Shown here: positions 17,839 through 26,792 of the stretch, piece by piece | Layout of the letters: each line of letters opens with the position of its first letter | Position numbering within the stretch: the first letter of the stretch is position 1 | Assembly (NCBI RefSeq): GCF_023630705.1 | Contig: NZ_JALQEM010000040.1 | Coordinates: forward strand, 62,001 to 126,000 | Reading direction: 5' to 3' | Length of the DNA: 64,000 nucleotides | Source of the DNA: Caballeronia sp. GAFFF1 | Lineage (GTDB): Bacteria; Pseudomonadota; Gammaproteobacteria; Burkholderiales; Burkholderiaceae | Made by a program: the position numbers and the translations under genes | The notes under the pieces: generated by a model | Told to the model about the DNA's origin: nothing | The model's input: the letters and a program-made list of their open reading frames with translations, nothing else | Database searches by the model: none

Positions 17839-19005
17839 ATGAAACTCGCAATGTTGACACTCTTAGCCTGCGGCGCCGCGCTAGCGACACTCGCATCATG
17901 CGGCGGCAGTTCGGGCTCGAATCAATCGGGACCACCGGTGGAGTCTTCGTTCGCTGCGACCACGCTGGTGTCGAATGGTCCCATCCCAGCGACTCACGCC
18001 GACGCCAATCTGAAGAACGCGTGGGGCGTTGCGTTCAATCCGAAAGGGTTCGTCTGGGTCGCGGATAACGGAACGAACCTCGCGACGCTCTACGACGGCA
18101 ACGGGGTACCTCAGTCATTGGTGGTGACCATACCGGACGGCGCGAGCGGACCGGCGTCGCCGACGGGCATCGTCTTCAACGGCACGCAAAGCTTCAGGGT
18201 GACCGAAAGCGGAAAATCGGGCGTCGCCGCGTTCATCTTCGCGGGCGAGGGCGGCACCATCACGGCGTGGGCGCCTGCTGTGGGGCCGACCAGCGCGTTC
18301 GTGATGTATGACGACGGCGCGGGTGGTGCCGTCTATAAGGGGCTCGCGCTCGCCGAGAACAACGGCAGCAACTTTCTCTATGCCACTGATTTCCATAACA
18401 GCAAGATCGATGTCTTCGACGCCAACTTCGTTAAGGTGAACATGCCCGGCGCATTCACGGATCCCGCGATTCCCGCCGGGTTTGCGCCGTTCGGCATTCA
18501 ACTGGTTGGGTCGAGCTTGTTCGTGACCTATGCGAAGCAGGACGCCGACAGGCACGACGATGTCGCTGGCGCGGGACTTGGCATGGTCGACGTATTCGAT
18601 ACGGCGGGCAATCTAAAACAGCACTTTGCAACGGGCGGCGCGCTGAATGCGCCGTGGGGCATTGCGCAAGCGCCGAGCAATTTCGGCTCGTTGGGCGGCG
18701 CGGTTCTCATCGGCAACTTCGGGGATGGGAGGATCAACGCATTCAACGCGTCGAGCGGTCAGTTGATCGCTGCGGTCCATGACTCGAACGGCAACGCGAT
18801 CGTAGAGCAGGGCTTATGGGGCATTGCGTTCGGCAACGGCCTCAATAACCAGCCGTCCAATACGCTTTTCTTCGCCGCGGGACCGAATGACGAAGCGGAC
18901 GGCGCGTATGGAAGAATCGATCTCAAGCCAGCGGCCGCCTCCGGCTCGACGACAGGTACCAGCAGTGGCACCAGTTCGAGCGCAGGCGCGGGCACAGGCA
19001 TGTAG
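17839..19005 (+). CDS. TIGR03118-family lipoprotein
   Basis: A 388-residue protein with a lipoprotein signal (MKLAMLTLLACGAALATLASC, lipobox ATLASC) and a mature part that begins GGSSGSNQSG. The core matches the TIGR03118 family of unknown function: LKNAWGVAFNPKGFVWVADN, SPTGIVFNGT, GLALAENNGSNFLYATDFHN and LWGIAFGNG are its repeated propeller-like elements. The C-terminus is a low-complexity Ser/Thr/Gly tail (about 350-388). Probably anchored to a membrane lipid. It is divergent from the other beta-propeller gene at 16475, a pairing that may be functional. Confidence 0.85.
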   Translation: MKLAMLTLLACGAALATLASCGGSSGSNQSGPPVESSFAATTLVSNGPIPATHADANLKNAWGVAFNPKGFVWVADNGTNLATLYDGNGVPQSLVVTIPDGASGPASPTGIVFNGTQSFRVTESGKSGVAAFIFAGEGGTITAWAPAVGPTSAFVMYDDGAGGAVYKGLALAENNGSNFLYATDFHNSKIDVFDANFVKVNMPGAFTDPAIPAGFAPFGIQLVGSSLFVTYAKQDADRHDDVAGAGLGMVDVFDTAGNLKQHFATGGALNAPWGIAQAPSNFGSLGGAVLIGNFGDGRINAFNASSGQLIAAVHDSNGNAIVEQGLWGIAFGNGLNNQPSNTLFFAAGPNDEADGAYGRIDLKPAAASGSTTGTSSGTSSSAGAGTGM

Positions 19006-19088
19006 ATCATATATAACGCGGCTGCCTGAGCAACACGGGCGGTTGGGCGGGCTGTCCGTCACCGCCGTCAAAACTCATGCCTCGCGGC

Positions 19089-20369
19089 TTAGGCGACCTC
19101 CTTGCTGAGAAACCGCGCGCGCATCGGCTTGAGCACCAGAATGGCGAGCACCGCTGTCACGATGTCCAGCGTGATCCCGACGCTGAAAACCGGCACCCAG
19201 CTACCCGCATGCTGATGCAGCAGCGCAGCCAGCGGCCCGCCGAAGATCGAGCCGATGCCCTGCGAGATATAGAGCCAGCCATAGTTCTCGGTCGCGTGGC
19301 GCGTGCCGAAAGTATCGGTAAGAGTCGACGGAAAGAGCGAGAAGATCTCGCCCCAGCCGAAGAAGACCACGCCCGAGAGCAGCACGAACAGCACGGCGTT
19401 GTCGCGGGTGAGCAGCCACATCGCCATCGCGACACCTTCCAGTGCAAAGGCGAAAAACATGGTGTTTTCACGGCCGAATCTGTCCGATACCAGGCCGAAG
19501 AGCGGGCGCGTCAGGCCGTTGGTGAAACGGTCGATGGTGAGTGCGAGCGGTAGCGCGGTCATGCCGAACACCACGACCTTGGTGATGCCGAAGTCCGCCG
19601 CGAAGGTCGCCATCTGCGAAGTGACCATGAGACCCGAGGTCGACATCATCGTCATCATGGCGAACATGAGCCAGAAGAGCGGAGACTTCATCATCTGCGA
19701 AGGGCGCAGGTTGCGCACGTCCGATGCTGCCGTTGCCGATGCCTTCAAAAGCGTTGCGTCGTGCGGCACGCGCAAGCCTTGCGATGCGACGAACCCTACC
19801 ACTGCAAACGCGATGCCGTAGAGCCAAAGCGTTGCGTCGAGTCCGCGCGCCGCCAGCGATGCCGAGATCGGGAACGTCGTCACGATCGCGCCCATGCCGT
19901 AGCCCGCGGCCACTGCGCCCGCTGCGAAGCCGCGCCGGTCGGGGAACCAGCGCACCATCAGGCCGACCACGCCGACATACACGATGCCGGTGCCGAGACC
20001 GCCCACGAGACCATAGGTGAGATAGAGCATCGGTGTGCTGGTCGCCATCGACGAAAGAACCCAGCTCAGGCCCGACATGACCGTGCCGAGCGAAATCAGG
20101 AGGCGCGGACCGAAGCGGTCGATGAGCTTGCCCTGGAACGGCGAGAAGAATGTCTGCAAAATGATGAGCAGCGAGAACGTGATCTGCAGCTCAGGCAGCG
20201 GCACGCCGAGCTTGGCCGACAGCGGTTTGGTGAGCAGCGTCCATACGTATTGCGGGCTGGAAATGGACATCATGCAAAGCAGGCCGAGGCCGAGCTGAAG
20301 CCAGCGGTGATGTGTCGTGCCCGCGGGCGCACCTGCTTCTTCGTGCAGTGTCTCGATGCGTGCGTTCAT
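19089..20369 (-). CDS. MFS transporter, oxalate:formate antiporter (OFA/OxlT) family
   Basis: A 426-residue, 12-helix transporter. OFA features include MMSISSPQYVWTLLTKPLSAKLGV (helix 1 and loop), SPFQGKLIDRFGPR (motif A variant) and GLVGGLGTGIVYVGVVGLMVRWFPDRRG. ATG 20369 is chosen because a GGGGAA ribosome site lies 6-7 nt upstream; a frame start at 20396 has none. OFA members exchange oxalate for formate or import small carboxylates. No oxalyl-CoA or formate genes are adjacent, so the substrate is open. Confidence 0.88.
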   Translation of the reverse strand: MNARIETLHEEAGAPAGTTHHRWLQLGLGLLCMMSISSPQYVWTLLTKPLSAKLGVPLPELQITFSLLIILQTFFSPFQGKLIDRFGPRLLISLGTVMSGLSWVLSSMATSTPMLYLTYGLVGGLGTGIVYVGVVGLMVRWFPDRRGFAAGAVAAGYGMGAIVTTFPISASLAARGLDATLWLYGIAFAVVGFVASQGLRVPHDATLLKASATAASDVRNLRPSQMMKSPLFWLMFAMMTMMSTSGLMVTSQMATFAADFGITKVVVFGMTALPLALTIDRFTNGLTRPLFGLVSDRFGRENTMFFAFALEGVAMAMWLLTRDNAVLFVLLSGVVFFGWGEIFSLFPSTLTDTFGTRHATENYGWLYISQGIGSIFGGPLAALLHQHAGSWVPVFSVGITLDIVTAVLAILVLKPMRARFLSKEVA

Positions 20370-21189
20370 ATGCGTTCCCCGAAAAATTGCAGACAAAAAA
20401 TGAGTCGTGCCCTCCGGTCCCGACGAACGCGGTCCGGAAAGTGTTTGAGCAATGCGGCTTAAGGATTACCGGTGAGCGCCCGCTCCGTGGGTGATCGGAA
20501 CGTGACCGGCTTGCATTGGACCATTAGGATGGCGAACGATTACGTATGCTTGGCTCATCGCCTCGTCACAGGCGCCGAGCATTATCGACGTCGCGGCCGA
20601 GTGCGCGCGATGCGTCGGCGGTCTCGGACGTCAGAGCGCTGCCCGACTCAGTTAGTTTGCGGCGAAATGCGCGTGCGCCAGAAGCAATGAAGATGTCCTT
20701 GTATGCAACGGGAGAAGACAATGCGAGATCCGTGCCAATCCTCGGTGGAAACCCTGAGAGCGCCTTCAGGCAAGGGGTCTTAGCCCGCCATTGCTGATTC
20801 GTAGCGACGTAGCGCGATGCCGTCATATGGTGCGCCGAAACCTTGCCAGTGCGCGCGCAAAGGCGACGCGCCCCGGCGCGGTGCGCGCGGCGAAAGGCGT
20901 CGGTATGGCCGAGTGTTTCGTCGTAAGTCACTGCGATGCCCGCCGTTCGCGTGAGCGAGCACAACGTGAAGCGCGCCGATGCGGCGGGCCATCGAGCCGG
21001 CGAGTTCGAGGTGCGAGCCGGCGCGTACACGGGGATTTGCTGCGCGGGCGCGTGCAGCGTACGCTATCGGCTTGTCCGGTCGAAACCTCCGCGGCTCCTT
21101 CACGTTGCGGCTGCGTCGCAGGGCGCGTTCTCCGCGCGACGCGCGAAGACACTGCGCCGCTCCGGCCTGAGCGCGTAAGGCAAATCCAG
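20370..21189. other. Gene-poor stretch
   Basis: About 820 bp between the OFA transporter and the glycosyltransferase-like gene. Several open frames exist on both strands (for example minus 20566-21030), but their translations are arginine/alanine-rich, overlap one another and resemble no protein family I know. The segment 20820-21180 is very GC-rich. It may be a decayed gene, a long leader or non-coding DNA. Confidence 0.5.
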
Positions 21190-22029
21190 ATGAAGCCGAC
21201 GAAATTCGCCGTCACCGTGGTCTCGCCGCCGGGCTATGCGCATTCCGCCGCGTTTCACGAAGTGGCCGAGACGCTCCACTATGCGCTGCTGTCGATGGGT
21301 CAGGACAGCGTAATGACGACGGAAGGACGGCTCGACGGGCGGCGGCACATCGTGTTGGGCTCGAACCTGCTGCCTCACTTGCCACTGCCGCTCGCGCCCG
21401 ACGCCATTCTCTATAACCTCGAACAGGTTCACGCGGGGTCGCCGTGGATCACGCCTTCGCTGCTGACGCTCTTGCGCCGTCATGTCGTGTGGGACTACAG
21501 CGTGGCAAACGCGCGCGCCTTCGCCACGCTAGGCGTGCATGTCGGTCACGTGGTGCCCATCGGCTATGTCCCGGAACTCACGCGCATACGGTTTGCCGAA
21601 GCGCGCGATATCGACGTGCTCTTTTGCGGCTCGCTTTGCGAGCGAAGGGCGCGCGTCATCGACAGAATGCGCGCGGCGGGCATCAACGCGGTCGCGGCGT
21701 TCGGGCTCTATGGGCGGCCACGCGACCGGCTGATTGCACGCGCGAAGCTGATGCTGAACGTGCACAGCCGCGCGGATAGCGTGCTGGAAATCGTGCGGCT
21801 TTCGTATCTGCTCGCCAACCGCTGCGCGGTGCTGAGCGAGCGATGCGCCGACGCGCTCGATGAAGCCTCGCTCGCGCAGGCGATCGCCTTCGCCGATTAT
21901 GACTCGTTGAGCGAGCGCGCGGCCCAGCTTCTCTCGTCGGCCGCCGAGCGCGAGCGGTTCGCGCGCAAAGGCTTTTCGCAGATGTGCTCGCGCCGCGCGG
22001 CTGACTACCTGCGCGAGGCGCTCGCATGA
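21190..22029 (+). CDS. Glycosyltransferase-like protein
   Basis: About 279 residues from ATG 21190. The sequence begins with a Rossmann-like strand (KFAVTVVSPPGYAHSAAFHE) and has DAILYNLEQVHAGSPWI, a second-domain strand with DIDVLFCGSLCERRARVIDRM, and a C-terminal part with LMLNVHSRADSVLEIVRLSYLLANRCAVLSE. That last part resembles the nucleotide-sugar site of family-1/CgeB-like glycosyltransferases. The frame extends upstream to 20791, but that part is arginine-rich and looks non-coding. The gene stands alone, without other cell-surface genes, so the acceptor is unknown. Confidence 0.65.
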   Translation: MKPTKFAVTVVSPPGYAHSAAFHEVAETLHYALLSMGQDSVMTTEGRLDGRRHIVLGSNLLPHLPLPLAPDAILYNLEQVHAGSPWITPSLLTLLRRHVVWDYSVANARAFATLGVHVGHVVPIGYVPELTRIRFAEARDIDVLFCGSLCERRARVIDRMRAAGINAVAAFGLYGRPRDRLIARAKLMLNVHSRADSVLEIVRLSYLLANRCAVLSERCADALDEASLAQAIAFADYDSLSERAAQLLSSAAERERFARKGFSQMCSRRAADYLREALA

Positions 22030-22303
22030 ACTGTCGTGCGGAGCGGTCTCGTCACTAAGCGCATTGACACCACCTTTCTGACGCATGCGTTGTCGGCCCG
22101 CAACGACCGGTCGTGCGTTTTGTCGGCGCTGGCCCCATCGCGCGGCGGTCCCTTCATTCAGAGCGCAAAAAGGCGCCCAATGGTCTGGTGGCAAACCGAC
22201 CGACGCGCGACAATCGCTGCCACGGCGATAACCCGTCCTGCAACCGTGGTTGAATCCGTTCGGTTGGGCGAGCGCGTCGATGCAATGACAAAGGAGCAGT
22301 TCA

Positions 22304-24775
22304 ATGCCCGATGTTTGGGACACAATGTTCGATGGCGCCGGCGAGGTTCGCGCGTTGCTGCGCCGGTACGACTGGAGCGCATCGCCGCTCGGGCATCCGT
22401 CGCAATGGCCGGCGCCGTTGATCACCGCAGTCAGCATGGTGCTCAACTCGGCTTTCCCGATGTTCGTCGCCTGGGGCCCGGAGTTCGGCTTTCTCTATAA
22501 CGATGCTTACGCGGTCATCATGGGCCGCAAGCACCCGGCCGCGCTCGGAGGCCGTTTCGAGCAAATCTGGGCGGAGATCTGGCCTGACATCGCGCCGATC
22601 ATCGACGGCGCAATGTCGAACCGGTCTTCCTATTTCGAGGATCTGCCGCTTACCGTGATACGCCACGGTTACCCGGAGCACAGCTTCTTTACCTTCTCGT
22701 ACTCGCCGTTGCAGGACGATTGCGGGCGTGTCGGCGGGATGTACTGCACGGTCATCGAGACGACCGAGCGCGTGCTCGCTGAACGGCGTGCCGCGTTCGA
22801 ACTCAAGGTGTCGGAGGCACTGCGCCCGCTGACTTCACCGGAAGACGTGGTCTCGCGAGCGAGCGCGCTCATCGGCGAGCAGTTGAAGCTCGCCCGGGTG
22901 ATCTACGGGGAATGCGACGAAACCGGTAAGAACTTCTTCGTGCCGCGCGACTGGACTGCGCCGCCGTTGCCGAGTCTCGCCGGAACGGTTTTCGCCCTCG
23001 ACGACTTCGGCCTGGCCATCATCGATTCGCTGCGTGCCGGCGAGGTCGTCAGCGTCAGCGACAGCGGCACCGATCCGCGCACCGTCGACTTTGCGAACTC
23101 GTACGGACTGACCGGCATCCGCTCGTTCATTGCGGTGCCCCTCATCAAGGCGGGGCGTCTGGTTGCGTTTCTCGGCCTGCACCGGGCCGAACCGTATGAA
23201 TGGACCGCGAGCGACATGCGGTTTGCGCGCGACATGGCCGAGCGCACGTGGTCGGCGGTCGAGGCAGCGCGCGCGCAGGCCGAACTGCGCGCTGAACGCG
23301 ATCAAAGCCGCTACATCTTCGACACCATTCGCGAAGGCTTCATGCTGATGAACGCGTGTTCGATCGTCACTTACATGAACGCCGAGGGTCTGCGCATCCT
23401 GGGTCGCACGAAGGAGGAGGTGGTCGGGGGCAGTCACGCGCGACTTTGGCCCGAAGTGATCGCCACGGATCTGACACGCCTGTATCAGCGGGTGATCGAA
23501 AGCCGCGAGGCAGGCGCGTCGGAATACTGTCACAGTCGCGCCGATGGCGAGATTGTCTGGGTCGAACTGCGCGCCTATCCGACCGGCGAAGGCGGAATTG
23601 CCTCGTTCTTTCGCGACATCACCGATCGCAAGATTGCCGAAGAGAAACTGAAAGCGGCCGATCAGCGCAAAGACGAGTTTCTCGCCATGCTCGCGCATGA
23701 ATTACGCAATCCACTGGCGCCGATCTCCGCCGCTGCGCAGCTATTGAAGATCAGCAAGCTGGACGAAGAACAGGTGCGCCGCAGCAGCGCCATCATCGCG
23801 CGCCAGGTCGCACATATGACCGGACTCGTCGACGATCTGCTCGACGTGTCGCGCGTGACGCGTGGACTCGTCACGCTGGCCAGAGCGCCGGTCGACGCGC
23901 GGCTCGTGATAGAGGAAGCCATCGAGCAGGTTCGCCCGCTGACGCAGGCGCGCGCGCAGCGCCTGGCAGTGCGCCTGCCCTCGCACGAGGCGACAGTGCT
24001 GGGCGATAAGGCGCGGCTGGTTCAGGTCGCGGCCAACCTGCTCCATAACGCGTCGAAATTCACGCCCATCGGGGGCGGCATCGAAATATGCCTCGACATA
24101 GACGGCGACCAACTTGCGCTGACGGTGCGCGACGACGGCATCGGCATGGAGGCGGAACTGACGGCGCGCGCATTCGACTTGTTCACGCAAGCCGAGCGCT
24201 CGTCCGACCGCTCTTTGGGCGGCCTGGGCCTCGGGCTCGCGCTGGTCAAGCATCTGGTGGAACTGCACGGCGGGACGGTGCATTGCTTCAGCGCGGGACT
24301 CGATGCGGGAAGTACTTTCGTGGTCAGGCTGCCGCTAATGCAGGCGCAGCCGGCGGCAGCCGAGCGACAAGCGGATCAAGCAGACTGGGCGCCGAACGAG
24401 CGCCTCAAGCTGCTTATCGTCGACGACAACGTGGACGCGGCCGAGGCACTGGGCGCGCTACTCGGGTCCTGCGGACACGAGGTAATCGTCGAACATGAAG
24501 CGCGGCGTGCGCTGGAGCGCGCGTCGCAGGAACGTCCCGATGCATGTCTGCTCGACATCGGCCTGCCGGACATGGATGGCAACGAACTTGCACGGCGCCT
24601 GCGCGAGCGCCCGGAGACGGCCGAAGCGACGTTGATCGCGGTGACCGGGTACGGGCAAGCAGAGGATCGTCACCGCAGCGCGCAGGCCGGGTTCGATCAC
24701 CATCTGGTGAAGCCGATCGTCATGGAGCAACTGGCGGCGCTGCTCGCGGGCATCGGCGCGAGAACCGATGATTGA
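22304..24775 (+). CDS. Hybrid sensor histidine kinase (PAS-GAF-PAS-HisKA-HATPase-REC)
   Basis: 823 residues, no transmembrane segment, with an AAAGGAG ribosome site upstream. Order: a PAS-like domain of the type found in cytosolic kinases (about 20-165; SPLGHPSQWPAPL...AWGPEFGFLYNDAYAVIMG), GAF (about 170-330), PAS (about 335-455), HisKA with the phospho-acceptor in MLAHELRNPLAPI, HATPase with NLLHNASKFTP and GLGLALVKHLVELHGG, and a receiver domain (LLIVDDN, CLLDIGLPDMDG, VKPI). It is cytoplasmic, so it senses an internal signal. No separate response regulator or HPt protein is adjacent. It lies 264 bp upstream of the chromophore-ligase gene, and its link to the light module is a guess from position. 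Confidence 0.92.
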   Translation: MPDVWDTMFDGAGEVRALLRRYDWSASPLGHPSQWPAPLITAVSMVLNSAFPMFVAWGPEFGFLYNDAYAVIMGRKHPAALGGRFEQIWAEIWPDIAPIIDGAMSNRSSYFEDLPLTVIRHGYPEHSFFTFSYSPLQDDCGRVGGMYCTVIETTERVLAERRAAFELKVSEALRPLTSPEDVVSRASALIGEQLKLARVIYGECDETGKNFFVPRDWTAPPLPSLAGTVFALDDFGLAIIDSLRAGEVVSVSDSGTDPRTVDFANSYGLTGIRSFIAVPLIKAGRLVAFLGLHRAEPYEWTASDMRFARDMAERTWSAVEAARAQAELRAERDQSRYIFDTIREGFMLMNACSIVTYMNAEGLRILGRTKEEVVGGSHARLWPEVIATDLTRLYQRVIESREAGASEYCHSRADGEIVWVELRAYPTGEGGIASFFRDITDRKIAEEKLKAADQRKDEFLAMLAHELRNPLAPISAAAQLLKISKLDEEQVRRSSAIIARQVAHMTGLVDDLLDVSRVTRGLVTLARAPVDARLVIEEAIEQVRPLTQARAQRLAVRLPSHEATVLGDKARLVQVAANLLHNASKFTPIGGGIEICLDIDGDQLALTVRDDGIGMEAELTARAFDLFTQAERSSDRSLGGLGLGLALVKHLVELHGGTVHCFSAGLDAGSTFVVRLPLMQAQPAAAERQADQADWAPNERLKLLIVDDNVDAAEALGALLGSCGHEVIVEHEARRALERASQERPDACLLDIGLPDMDGNELARRLRERPETAEATLIAVTGYGQAEDRHRSAQAGFDHHLVKPIVMEQLAALLAGIGARTDD

Positions 24776-24909
24776 GTCCGCATGCGCTGCGTGCCTCTGC
24801 CGCCGGGCTGGCATTGCATGTCGCGCACGCGCTTGAATGCAGCGCACCGTACTCTCGCTTGCGCGACCGGTAGCGTTGGCAGTCAGCCTTTGCGGGCCAG
24901 GCAAAGCGC

Positions 24910-24936
24910 TAAAGCTTCCAGAAGCCCTGCCGTAAA
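24910..24936 (+). promoter_or_regulatory. Sigma-28 (FliA) type promoter upstream of the chromophore ligase
   Basis: TAAAGCTT-N11-GCCGTAAA, against the flagellar consensus TAAAGTTT-N11-GCCGATAA: 7/8 and 6/8 matches with exact spacing. It sits about 100 bp before the ligase start at 25040 in an otherwise gene-free gap. Confidence 0.65.
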
Positions 24937-25039
24937 TAGAATGAGACGTCATCGGCGCGGAGCCGAATGAACCGAAGCGCAGGCGCGGAAAAGCAGTGAT
25001 TCCCGGGCTTTTTCTCAACTCTACAGAGAAGATACAGAG

Positions 25040-26272
25040 ATGTCCGTTGCACTGGACTCACGTCACAGCGAATGGCACGAAGCGCCCGGTACGTTGGCGC
25101 GCTTTCTCGGCGATGCCATTGCAGCGGAATTGCGACACCTGCGGCCCGGAAGCGCGACGCCAGAACACTTTCCCTGCTCGCCCGAACTCAGTATGGGAGA
25201 AGACGGCCTTGGTCTCGATTCCATCGAACGGCTTTCCATTGCGACGTCACTCGCGGAACTGACTCAACTGCACGAGAGCGGACTCGACGATGCACTCCTG
25301 GCCCAGCGCTGCTTCGGCGACTGGCTGAACGTCGTCGCCAGAGGCTTGAAGCAGTACAGCGCCCAACTGGTTTTCCGGACCTCGGGCTCGACGGGCAAAC
25401 CGAAAACATGCGTCCATGCATTAGCCGACCTCGAGCGAGAGGCTGAACACGTCTCCGCAACCCTCGGCGGAACGCGCCGGGTTCTCGCGGCCGTGCCAGC
25501 GCATCATATCTACGGCTTTCTCTTCACCGTGCTTTTGCCATTGCGGCTGGGTAACATCGAGGTCATCGACGTTCGGCACGTGACGCCGTCTGCATTGCCG
25601 CGCATGATGGCATCGGGCGATCTATTGGTCAGTCATCCGGCGCATCTGGCGCTGGTTGCTCGCTTCGCAGGCTCGATTCCTCGTGGCGTATCGGCATTGA
25701 CATCGACTGCTCCGTGCCCGCCGCAACTCGCGCAGGCGCTTACCGCCGAAGGGGCGTTTGGTCGCGTGCTGGAGATTTATGGCAGCTCGGAGACGGCTGG
25801 CGTCGGTGTGCGTGAAGTCCCTGCGCCGGCCTTTCAGTTGATGCCATTCTGGACGCGAACCACCGCGGACGCCACTCGACTCATTCGCGTCGCTCAAGAC
25901 GGCCGCGAAGGAAGCGTGGCGCTGCAAGACCATGTGCAATGGGCGACCGAGAATAGCTTCATCGTCCGTGGTCGAATGGACGACGCCGTGCAGGTGGCGG
26001 GCACTAACGTCTTTCCCGCGCGGGTGCGTGAAGTGCTGTTGCAGCATCCTCACGTCGCTGATGCCGCTGTCCGTTTAATGGACCCGAGCGAAGGTGCTCG
26101 ATTGAAGGCATTCGTTGTTCCGGCCGCGGGTGTCGACATTGAACGGCTTCCGATCGAACTCGACCGATGGGCAATGACACGACTGTCTGCTCCGGAGCGG
26201 CCCAAAGGTTTTACGTTCGGTGAACGACTTCCTGTCAGTGACTGCGGCAAGCTCTCTAACTGGCGCGTCTAG
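25040..26272 (+). CDS. Acyl-adenylating ligase of the p-coumarate ligase type, with N-terminal carrier-like segment
   Basis: A 410-residue member of the AMP-forming ligase superfamily, shorter than typical 4-coumarate:CoA ligases (about 540). Visible motifs: ATP loop RTSGSTGKPKT (113-123), YGSSETAG (247-254), GRMDDAVQVAG (311-321) and the C-terminal catalytic lysine in DCGKLSNWRV (Lys404). Residues about 15-100 have no adenylation motif but contain GEDGLGLDSIERL, which looks like the phosphopantetheine attachment site of an acyl carrier protein (Ser61). It lies just upstream of a photoactive yellow protein gene. PYP maturation needs activated p-coumarate, which a dedicated ligase (pCL) supplies, so this is the probable chromophore ligase. 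The tyrosine ammonia lyase that normally makes p-coumarate is not in the window. Confidence 0.78.
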   Translation: MSVALDSRHSEWHEAPGTLARFLGDAIAAELRHLRPGSATPEHFPCSPELSMGEDGLGLDSIERLSIATSLAELTQLHESGLDDALLAQRCFGDWLNVVARGLKQYSAQLVFRTSGSTGKPKTCVHALADLEREAEHVSATLGGTRRVLAAVPAHHIYGFLFTVLLPLRLGNIEVIDVRHVTPSALPRMMASGDLLVSHPAHLALVARFAGSIPRGVSALTSTAPCPPQLAQALTAEGAFGRVLEIYGSSETAGVGVREVPAPAFQLMPFWTRTTADATRLIRVAQDGREGSVALQDHVQWATENSFIVRGRMDDAVQVAGTNVFPARVREVLLQHPHVADAAVRLMDPSEGARLKAFVVPAAGVDIERLPIELDRWAMTRLSAPERPKGFTFGERLPVSDCGKLSNWRV

Positions 26273-26336
26273 GCGGCGACACGCGAGCGCACCGCGGCTC
26301 GACCGTTGCCTCCGCCCCCGGTGACGGAGCGGACGA

Positions 26337-26363
26337 TAAAGTATTCGAGCTTGCTGCCGTTAT
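26337..26363 (+). promoter_or_regulatory. Sigma-28 (FliA) type promoter upstream of pyp
   Basis: TAAAGTAT-N11-GCCGTTAT: 7/8 match to the -35 and 6/8 to the -10 of the flagellar consensus, exact 11-bp spacer. It lies 40 bp before the pyp start, with the ribosome site GGAGAG at 26390-26395 between them. Confidence 0.7.
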
Positions 26364-26402
26364 AGCTTGCGAAAGACGATCCTTCACGCGGAGAGAAGAA
26401 TA

Positions 26403-26792
26403 ATGATTGGCCAGTCTACTTTTAAGCATACGTTCGATTCAGTGTTATTCGACGACCTCGTCGCAGCCGGTGAGCCGGAGCTCGATGAACTCGAATTCGG
26501 AGTGATCGGATTCGACGCGACTTACGCCGTGACTCACTACAACGCTCTCGAGTCATCGAGCGCGGGGCTGAGCGCCACTCGCGTCCTCGGCAGACATCTG
26601 TTCGAAGAAGTCGCGCCGTGCATGAACAACTTCATGGTGGCGCAACGGTTCGAGGATGAAGCCGAACTCGACGAAGTGCTGCCGTACGTTTTGACGCTGC
26701 GCATGAGGCCGACGCCCGTGCAGCTGAGGCTCATGAAGTCCAGCCGCAGCGAAACCCGCTTTCTTCTCGTTCAACGTCAGACCGGCAAGTGA
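26403..26792 (+). CDS. pyp: Photoactive yellow protein (PYP), PAS-fold blue-light photoreceptor
   Basis: 129 residues (Halorhodospira PYP is 125). Cytoplasmic blue-light sensor that binds p-coumaric acid through a cysteine thioester. Matches to Halorhodospira PYP, from memory: LDELEFGVIGFD (for LDGLAFGAIQLD), HYNALE (for QYNAAE) and LFEEVAPC (for FFKDVAPC). The chromophore cysteine is Cys73 (C69 equivalent), Tyr46 and Glu50 are the Y42 and E46 that hold the phenolate, and Met101 corresponds to M100. The Tyr-Glu-Cys spacing is identical. T50 is Ala54 and R52 is Leu56 here, and the loop between the Cys and Met is 3 residues shorter. ATG 26403 has a GGAGAG ribosome site; the upstream frame start at 26367 has none. 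The stop overlaps the next gene's GTG by 4 nt. Confidence 0.93.
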   Translation: MIGQSTFKHTFDSVLFDDLVAAGEPELDELEFGVIGFDATYAVTHYNALESSSAGLSATRVLGRHLFEEVAPCMNNFMVAQRFEDEAELDEVLPYVLTLRMRPTPVQLRLMKSSRSETRFLLVQRQTGK

